Shown in pieces: positions 26,001 through 35,000 of a stretch of DNA of 64,000 nucleotides. Within the stretch, counting starts at the first letter, position 1; the number at the start of each line of letters is the position of its first letter. Location of the stretch: the NCBI GenBank assembly GCA_907165275.2, contig OU015654.1, forward strand, positions 9,317,501 through 9,381,500, read 5' to 3'. This stretch comes from Zygaena filipendulae (lineage: Eukaryota > Arthropoda > Insecta > Lepidoptera > Zygaenidae). The notes beneath the pieces are model-generated. The model saw only the letters and a program-made list of their open reading frames with translations, did no database searches and was not told the origin of the DNA. A program made the position numbers and the translations under genes.

Positions 26001-29000
26001 AATTCTTCAAAAAATAAAAATTGCTAGGTACTTCATTTATGTTAGTTATGCCGGAAATTTTACGTTTTCATTTCGTTTAGATAGGTCTGTACACACAGAA
26101 TCGCCTCACTGTAACATATTTGGCGGAACTCAGTAACACGGAATTCAGTAACACGACATCTCCTTCACAATATTCTTAACGGAAATCATCTTTTCTTTTC
26201 ATCGGTTGGGTTTTATTTGAATGAATGCACCGAGTCCGGATTGACTGGATGCTAAGTCCGGGTAGTGAAATGTGAAGGCCACACAGCCGAGGGCAACTTT
26301 AGTCAGCAAGTCCCTGTGCCATTTAATTCGAGCCTAATGGCTGCGATCATAGTAGGTACATACCTACTCACCTGCCTGCTTGCTAGCCCGATAGTACATC
26401 CGCCGTACATTTTCCCGCTTCGAAGAAATTTTTTTATTGCATCTATATCTCAGATAAGTGTAGGTATTAAAACTTCTGCAATTCGATTCGATAGGTACGT
26501 TAAATAAAATTAAAATAAAGTGCTTCCTACTATTTTATCAAGTTATTGTTCTTCAACAAAAGTTGGTCTTGTTGATGATCTTGCTTATAAACAATGGTCA
26601 TCGAAGAATGCATAACGGGGCTACGAATGCTTTAGATTATATTTATTATGTTATTGATTAATTATCTCAGCTGCAGCAGCAATAGGACTATGATGATTTA
26701 TGATGATGAATGGGCTTGTCAACCAAATTTTAATTTTTAGTCCGTCCTGTAGATTAATAAAAAATATACTATAATAAAAGAGTAGAATCCACGTTTCTGT
26801 ACATTGAATATTAAAATTGAGAGGGATGATAAAAGAATTGTAACCAAGCCCAAAAAAAGTTTTTAAAATTCTTTTCTGTCTGTCTGGTTTGTTGTTTCTC
26901 ATAACAAGCGAATTACCATCATGAAAAGGTAAATGGTAGTACAATGGAAACAGCCGAATTTTAAATAATGCTTTTTTGAACTGTAGGTTATTATTATTGA
27001 TAATATTTTTTGCAAGTTGGATAACACCAATAACATAATATTTCCGTATACTGATACTATTATTTTGAATATGCAAACTTGTGTCATATAATTATTACAT
27101 GTATCTGATGTTGTTTCCATTAGGACCTTGATTTCTCGCGGTCATTGAAGATCTTGATTACTATTATTATTAATGTATCCAAATTTGACAGCGTTTTGGT
27201 TTATCAGGAAATTGAGGAGGATATGAATTTAAATTTGCTTGACGACACAGACGTAAACAAGTCGTACGCGCTCTGTCAATAAATTTTATTGAAAGTATGT
27301 AAAAACGACATTCCAATCACTACGGGTCTCCTATGTTTACTATAATTTTATTATTGTGCAAAACACATCTTCATGTTATGCCAATTAAGTTACTGGCTTA
27401 TCGCAATATATGCAAATTATTTGCACACCGATAAATTTGCATAGGCAATTGTGAACGGTAATGTTAAATTTTGAACATATCGTAATCTTGAATGCAAACA
27501 AAAGTTATCTCCATTGAATGACTTTTATGGTTATAAAATTCTATAAATGTTTGATTGGCAGCACAATAGCATTGAAGGGATTAGACAATTGTCTGTCTGT
27601 GCCGAATCATTTCACTATGTTATTTTTTTGCTGCTATTGAATGTAAATTGTTGTCGTTATTTTGACAAATTCGGTAATGTGCTACTGACCGTGTTACTTT
27701 TTTAATGCGAAAGTTACTACTCCCTGTGTTGGTTAGGAACTTTAACTATCAAAATCAATTAGCAGTTAATTGTCAATTCATCTTCCAAAATCTCTTGTCT
27801 TACCGAGCTTTTGGTATCCATTGTTTACGTGTTTCCACTTGCACTTTGTGTTGTTATTAAACTAAAGTTTTTTTTTTATATACAAGTAATGTTATGTCAC
27901 TAAACACTTCGTTAACTTGGTCCACATGGTCTTCGTTGCTATCGGTTTTCGGTTATTCGAAGTTTTTTTTTTAATTTGGCCTCTCTCGCCCTCTCCGTGT
28001 GGCCGGCGTCGTCGGACGCGCCTGCACCAATCGGCAAAGCGACTAGAGTCGAACTGAGTGTGTTGCAACAATCGCCAAGGTTTATATATGAGGTTGCACG
28101 TCGGCGTTCTTGAAATAATTATTAAAATTTACAAAATAAAGTATTAAATTCAACAAAATACAAATAATAATTTCGCTTTTGGCACCTTTATATTTATAGT
28201 AAAGCGAGAAGAATCATCAAAACAAAATTTCATAAGAAATTTAGTTGCTTTAGGTACGGCGGTTTACATTAGATACGATTTTTCCTTATATGTTTTTACG
28301 TTTAAGGCAAATATTTTATTAGTTTAGACTTAAGAGTAGGTATAGAGCTATTGAAATAAATTCTAATTCACTGTATATTTTGATAGAACCCGACTAGTAC
28401 CATGAACCACCACCCTTATTTCCTTTTCTCGATTAACGATTCTCATTTCTACAGTAGGTATATTAATGTATTATGCTGGTGTAACGTCCAGTTTAAAGTT
28501 CGAGCAACTGCACGGCTGTATCACTCATGGTAGATAGAGATGCGCTACCGGAAAATTATGTGCAGGTGTGTACAGTAGCGAAGTCACGTCGGTCGTCAAT
28601 GGATTTGTGGTTGGTACGTGGTACCCTTTGCACCGGCGAGTATTGCGCAAGCCAGCAGAGCAGCAAGGACGCGAGTCGTCCACTCTTGGAACCACATTAA
28701 TAATTCGGAGACCGCCGCCGGTTCATGGGTCGCAATAAACGTTAGGCCATCATAATAAGTGACGATTCCAGGAAAATCGAATTCCTAATGCGTTTGAGCT
28801 GCTAACTTAGCTTAGAAATCGTAGCTGTATGTGATCGATTTCGACATTGGCTTTGTTTGAGACATGGCTCTATCTCACCTAGATAAAATACCAGCATTCT
28901 ACGATGTCAAATGTGCATTTGTAATTTGTGGTCTCAAGATCATCTAATTAATCTTACCGCATATCACGGCACGCCAGCCTTGTGAAATAAAACGTAATTT

Positions 29001-32000
29001 TATAAATAATATTGATGATCTATACCTATTCTTTTTGTAAACAATTCGTGTATCTCATGCATGTAAATAAAATTACGGAAAATCCTTAACGATTTCATGG
29101 AAAACAGTTACCTTGTATCATAATAATTCGTATTCAGAATGGAACTGCAATCAGCGGTTAATCGTGCGAAGCTGTTAATTATAACACCCAGCTATTGAGC
29201 CCCGTTATCCCAAGGTTCACAAATCTGTGCAGTACTCCGTGTTATACGAGTGCGGGTATGTCTTTCATAATTGTTGCTCGAATTCACAGTCGCACGAATT
29301 TACTTCATATCATTATTACACTACTTAAATTTTTCTACATTTATCTTATTTGCGCGAATTTTGGGATTCGATTAGGACACCTGTATCGGGATAAAAGTCG
29401 ACAAGGTCCTGTTTTATACCTGAATACAAAGTAACTATAAACTTAAATGAAAAATCTTTCTGGCCTTCCAAATTAGTCTGAATTGACAAGTAAAACAAAA
29501 AAAATGTACGCATAACATTAAAAATCCTCTGAAAATTACAGACAGACACACAGTTATTCGGATTTTTCACACTATTCATTATTTGTTTAGTCAGATATGT
29601 TAATCGTGAAATTAGCTCACGGATAACTATATGCCACCACCTCCTTGTTTGTTGCTTAAAATATCTTCTCTTTGTATTAAAAATTTCACCCGCGGTAATT
29701 TCGGAGTTCCCGTGGGAATTTAGGGATGAAATATGCCGATGTCGCTCAGGACTACCGTAGCTTCCTATAAGTGAAAAATTTTTCAAAATCAGTTCAATAG
29801 ATTTAGAGATTACCCCCTACAACATCACATACTCACGAACTTTACCTCTTTATAATATTAGGATAGACACTCGTTCTTTTTATATTAATCTTCCTAAACA
29901 AAGTAATAACAGCTGCGACTTGGAGTGGGAAGTATATAAATAAAATATTTTTTATTTGATTAGCTTTTAAACCTATTTAGCAATCATTGTCATTTTCGCT
30001 TCTTCATAAAAACACTGTGGCAAGGGGTCATTAACTCAGAAGAATATGCTTTAGTTATTCTTCTGAGGGTCATTAAGTGAGAGATATTTGTCATGTTAAG
30101 TCATAAGTGACACTAATATTGTATGCGTTTCGCCATAATTGAAAAAGTAGATGAAGAAATTTTTATTACTAAGAAACGTTGCCATTGGCAAATTATAATT
30201 ATAGACGCCATTATTAAAGAAGAAGAAGAAGATGTCAAGTGGCACGAATAGTATACGATATTGTACTCGTATAGTGTGTGACGTGTGTGTGTCCAGTCCA
30301 GTCTCTATCGAACGCGCCGCCTGGCATATTCGTGCACGTCGTCCTTGCCAGGAATGTGAGGTCATCACGCCTTCGTGATCGTTTGCGTTCTTCGATCCTC
30401 TTGTGAAACAATTGTTTTACACTCCATTCCGTATGCCGGGCACGGCAATATAATAGTTCTCCTACAATCTATATGGAATTATCCTTGTTGGTTGTTTCCA
30501 TACCATTTATTATTTACCCTTGCTTATTCGATCTATGATATTATTATCTCGCTGGATGTTTCCTGCGTCTTTCAACGTCTGATTTTTGATTTTTCTCGGA
30601 GGTCACCGTCTCGCTAATCTGAATGAATGCTTTTGAAAGTGACACTTTATTTTTCTCTGGCATTGATATACTGGGTGTACACATTGATCTTAGCCAAAAG
30701 GCCGAGAAGCGATAGGTGTAAGGTTGAAAGAGCGACATATTCAAACCCCCGATTACTCATGGTTACATGTATACATGTAATAAAAAAATATAAATAAAAA
30801 AAACATTGTTAAAAGAGAAAACCTTAAATAAAAACTTTACGCGGGTGAATGAACTTTACATTGGATTTGTTGGCGCGTCAGCGGCAATACAAAGGATAAA
30901 GGGGCGTTGAATGACCTTTAGGGTATGATCCGTCAGTGCGTCGCGTCGGCAACTTGCGCACTTTTTCGTGAATATTTTTTCTACGTCAAATATTAACTTT
31001 ATATTCCTTTTTTTATAAATTTAAAACGACAATCAGAAAATTTAACGAGTAATCACTCACACCCTGTATTTAGTTATATATTCTAACTAGCTGTCCCCCG
31101 CGATTTCATCCGCGGTAATTTCGGAGTTCCCACGGAGGTTGCGGGAAAATAGTACTCTATGTCCTTCAGTTCCCGCGGGAATTCCGGGATAAAAACTATC
31201 CTATCTTTTAAGTTGGACCATATTATAAATGGTTGCAAAATTTTATCAAAATCCGTTCAGTAGTTTCGGAGTCCATCGCAGACTAACAACGTGACACGTG
31301 ATTTATATATATTAGATTAGCTGTCCCCCGCGATTTCATCCGCGGTAATTTCGAAGTTCCCGCGGGAATTCCGGGATAAAAACTATCCTATCTCTTAAGT
31401 TGGACCAAATACAACATAGTGACCAAATTTCATCATGATCGATTCAGTAGTTTCGGGAGTCCATCGCGAACAAACAACGTGACACGTGATATTAGATAAT
31501 CATTGTTTTTTTATTCTGTTGTCATTAAGATATTAGCATTTTTTTATATTTTGTAAAGACGATTTTTTTGCATTATGTACCTAATCTTTATTTATCTATA
31601 CTACTAGCTGTCCCCCACGATTTCATCCGCGGTAATTTCGGAGTTCCCGCGGGAATTCCGGAATAACAACTATCCTATCTTTTAAGTTGGACCATATTAT
31701 AAATGGGTACAAAATTTTATCAAAATCCGTTCAGTAGTTTCGGAGTCCATCGCGGACAAACAACGTGACACGTGATTTATATTTATTAAGATAAGATAAG
31801 ATAATAAAAGAGTAGAATTCGCGATTCTGTACATTGAATATTTTTACCTAAAATTGAGAGGGGTGATAAAAGAAGAGTAACCAAGTACAAAAAAAAGTTT
31901 TTAAAATTCTTTTCTGTCTGTCTGTCTGTTCGCGATAATCTCCGAATCTACTGAACAGATTGTGATGCTGTTTTCACAGGTAGATTAAGCTTAGCCTGGA

Positions 32001-35000
32001 GCTACATATAGACTTTATTTCATTGAAATCGGATGTCGGGAAAAAAACTTGTTGCATAAAAACCTTTTGCGCGGGTGAAACCGCGGGGCACAGCTAGTGA
32101 TTAATAAATCTATCTCTAGATATTTTGTGGTTAAATGATTATCATTAAACTTTACATAGGTATTAATTAAATAAATAGACGAATATGTCCGTATGTTTCG
32201 CCGAGCAACTAAATAATAAGCCAACTAGACATCACTAATGTTTGTGTGTGGTAGTAGCCTCGCGTCTCCCATCATGCAGTATCTAGAGTTGCTGTGGTGC
32301 TGTGGGACATTTTGTGTTTGTCTATTTTAGATATAAAAAACTGCATATAGACGTACACTCTGCATCAGACATATTATGCAAACACTTATGACAGTTGTTG
32401 AATCTTATTGCAACAGTGGTAAAGTTTAAAGTACCTACGCGCCTAAAGTGTATATTTTTTATGCTAACTGTCCCAATAAAAAACTCAGCAAAGCAATATC
32501 TGAGAGTTCTGATTCATTGTGACTAACATTTCCTGCCCATGACGCGCATGTCCTTAAGACAATCCCAAAAACTCTAGATGACAAAAATATAATCACAAAT
32601 TAGTATAATGGATGACATAAGAAACGTCTATATCCACGGTTGAAAGGCTCTTTGATCTAAGCGACATTAAATGAAAGTTGCGGGAGAGCGATTTAAAGTT
32701 TTATTTTTCGATAAAAAAGACATACCTACAATATTTTTATAAGTTGTGTAAGTAATTTGTGCAGTTTTCAGAGTTATTTTTATCTATACCTATACGAACT
32801 TAATTTTCCGTAATACATGTTACTTCGCACAAAATGCATCCAATAGTTAAACAACCAAAAAACACTCGTAACAATTTGTAACCGAGCTCTGCTACTCAAG
32901 ATCGAAAAAAAATTGTGCTATTGTACCGCGGCGTGTATTCTTTATAAAAGTCCGTCGCAACTCGCATCACACTTCTCAGCAAAACACGAGTATATTGGAA
33001 TGAACTATATGAAGGTGGTCTGGTCTTCATTGTCGTTTACTTTAATCCTTGCGTATGCGTAGGGTTCTGTCATTTTTCAGCGACGGTTTTTATTTAAGTA
33101 GGTACGTCAGGCATAAACGTTTTAATTACATGCATAACTACAAAATGAGCAATATCAAGGTTTAAACGGAGTGATTATATTTTCGTATCGTTCACACTGG
33201 GCGCAGCCACAGTTTACATTACGGCATGTAACAACAACTGTAATCAGTGTCAGCAATCTGAGATACATGCCCACAAATGAACCGTATACTTCAGTTTATT
33301 TCGTTTGCTAATAAATAATTATCCTAGTTATAAAAGTCCTTACTACTGTATGTTATGAGGTCGCATTCCATGGTCGTTAAGTTCTTATTCTACTTCTAAC
33401 TCAGTGGTTCCCAAAGTATGTGGTCCCTCAAAATCGAAAATACCAGTAGGTATATATTTTTTTTTATTTGAACAGACCTTTATCCATACAGCTGTTACAT
33501 TCCTTTTTCTTCATGAAAACGAACTGGTGAGTCCCAAATGTAGAAGTTTTTGTGAAGTGGGGTGCGATTCAGTCAACTTTGAGAACAACTAGTATGGATA
33601 GTTACATTGTGTCTCTAAATAAATAATTGTAGACTTATTTTTAACCGGCTTCAAAAAAACGAGGGATATCTTTTTATTAGGATATAAAACGATATCGATA
33701 TCGCGATATCTACCTACGTCACTTGTGAACCAATTTTTTTATAATATTTTTTTTTATATAATTTGTACCTACTCACTTCGATCACCATACTTTAGGTGTG
33801 ATGATGAAAATGCAAAGTTGGCTTTTTTAAGTGATTAAGGGAAGGTTTATAAAATCTTTATATAATTGTAAAAATTTGTGAAATTTAGTGGTCAGGGTCA
33901 ATTTAAACATAACTCGGTGCCAACGGTTTCGATGTAACAGTAGCGGGACTTTTGTATATAAACGATACATTCGATTAAAGTAATAATAAGCAGCGAAAGT
34001 AAATAAATAGTCGCATATTGTGTAGTACTAGACAAAAATATTTTGCACCGCAGATGTTTTTTTGTTTATCCCTACTAATATTATAAATGCGAAAGTAACT
34101 CTGTCTGTCTGTCTGTCAGTCGGTTTGTATGTCTGTCTGTAACGCTTTCCCGCCTTAACGGCTCAACAAATTATCATGAAATTTTGCATACATATTGGCA
34201 GGGGTATAGAGACGGACATCGGGTACTTTTTGTCCCGGAATTCCCGCGGGAACTCCGAAATTAACGCGGGTGAAACCGCGGGGAACAGCTAGTAATATTA
34301 TTATAACTAAATAGTTATTTTTGAAAACCATCAGGTGCGTGTGCCGTTGCGTCAGACACTGAGGCCGCGCGACTTGACTGTGATCATCAACAAGAAACAC
34401 CTCAAGGTCGGCGTCAAGAACCAGCCCCTCATCATCGACGGCGAATTGGACTCCGATGTCAAGATGGAGGAGTCCACCTGGGTGCTGCAGGACGGACGTA
34501 ATCTACTCATCAATTTGGAAAAGGTGAGAGAGTCGTGCCATTTTAATTATTAATAATTGCACCCTACTCTTTTTGTCTTGTTATCAATGCCAATGGTTAA
34601 CTGGTAGAAAATGCCGCAAGGCATTAAGTTCGCCATTTGTACCTTTTTGTGCAATAAAGAATGAATAAATAAAATAATAAATAAGTACTCGGCCTTGGCA
34701 AGAGATGGTGCCATTTTTTTTTCCCATAAACCTCTTCAGGCAACATAAACACAAACTATGTACCTACTTTTCTGTGAATAAATATAAAAAGGTAAGTACC
34801 TAGCATTTTCTTTTGTCTTTATTATTTCATCTGTTAGGTTTTGATTTTGATCTGACCGGATTGGCGCAAGTAGTCTGTGATTCAAGAGGTCCCCGGGTTA
34901 GATTCCTGGTGGAGGCGGATTTTGAATGATGAACATAGGGTCTTTCTAGTATGAACGTAGGATCAAATATTATAATATAATAATAATCTACTTACATAAT

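Noticed and set aside
26651..27076. 141-codon open stretch on the minus strand
   Set aside because: It crosses Helitron and MITE fragments and has Ile/Asn/Phe-rich composition typical of AT-rich noncoding DNA.
33404..33592. Second exon of the secreted-peptide candidate
   Set aside because: The open stretch starts within a hAT-like terminus (CAGTGGTTCCC) and has no acceptor in a fitting phase with protein-like sequence.
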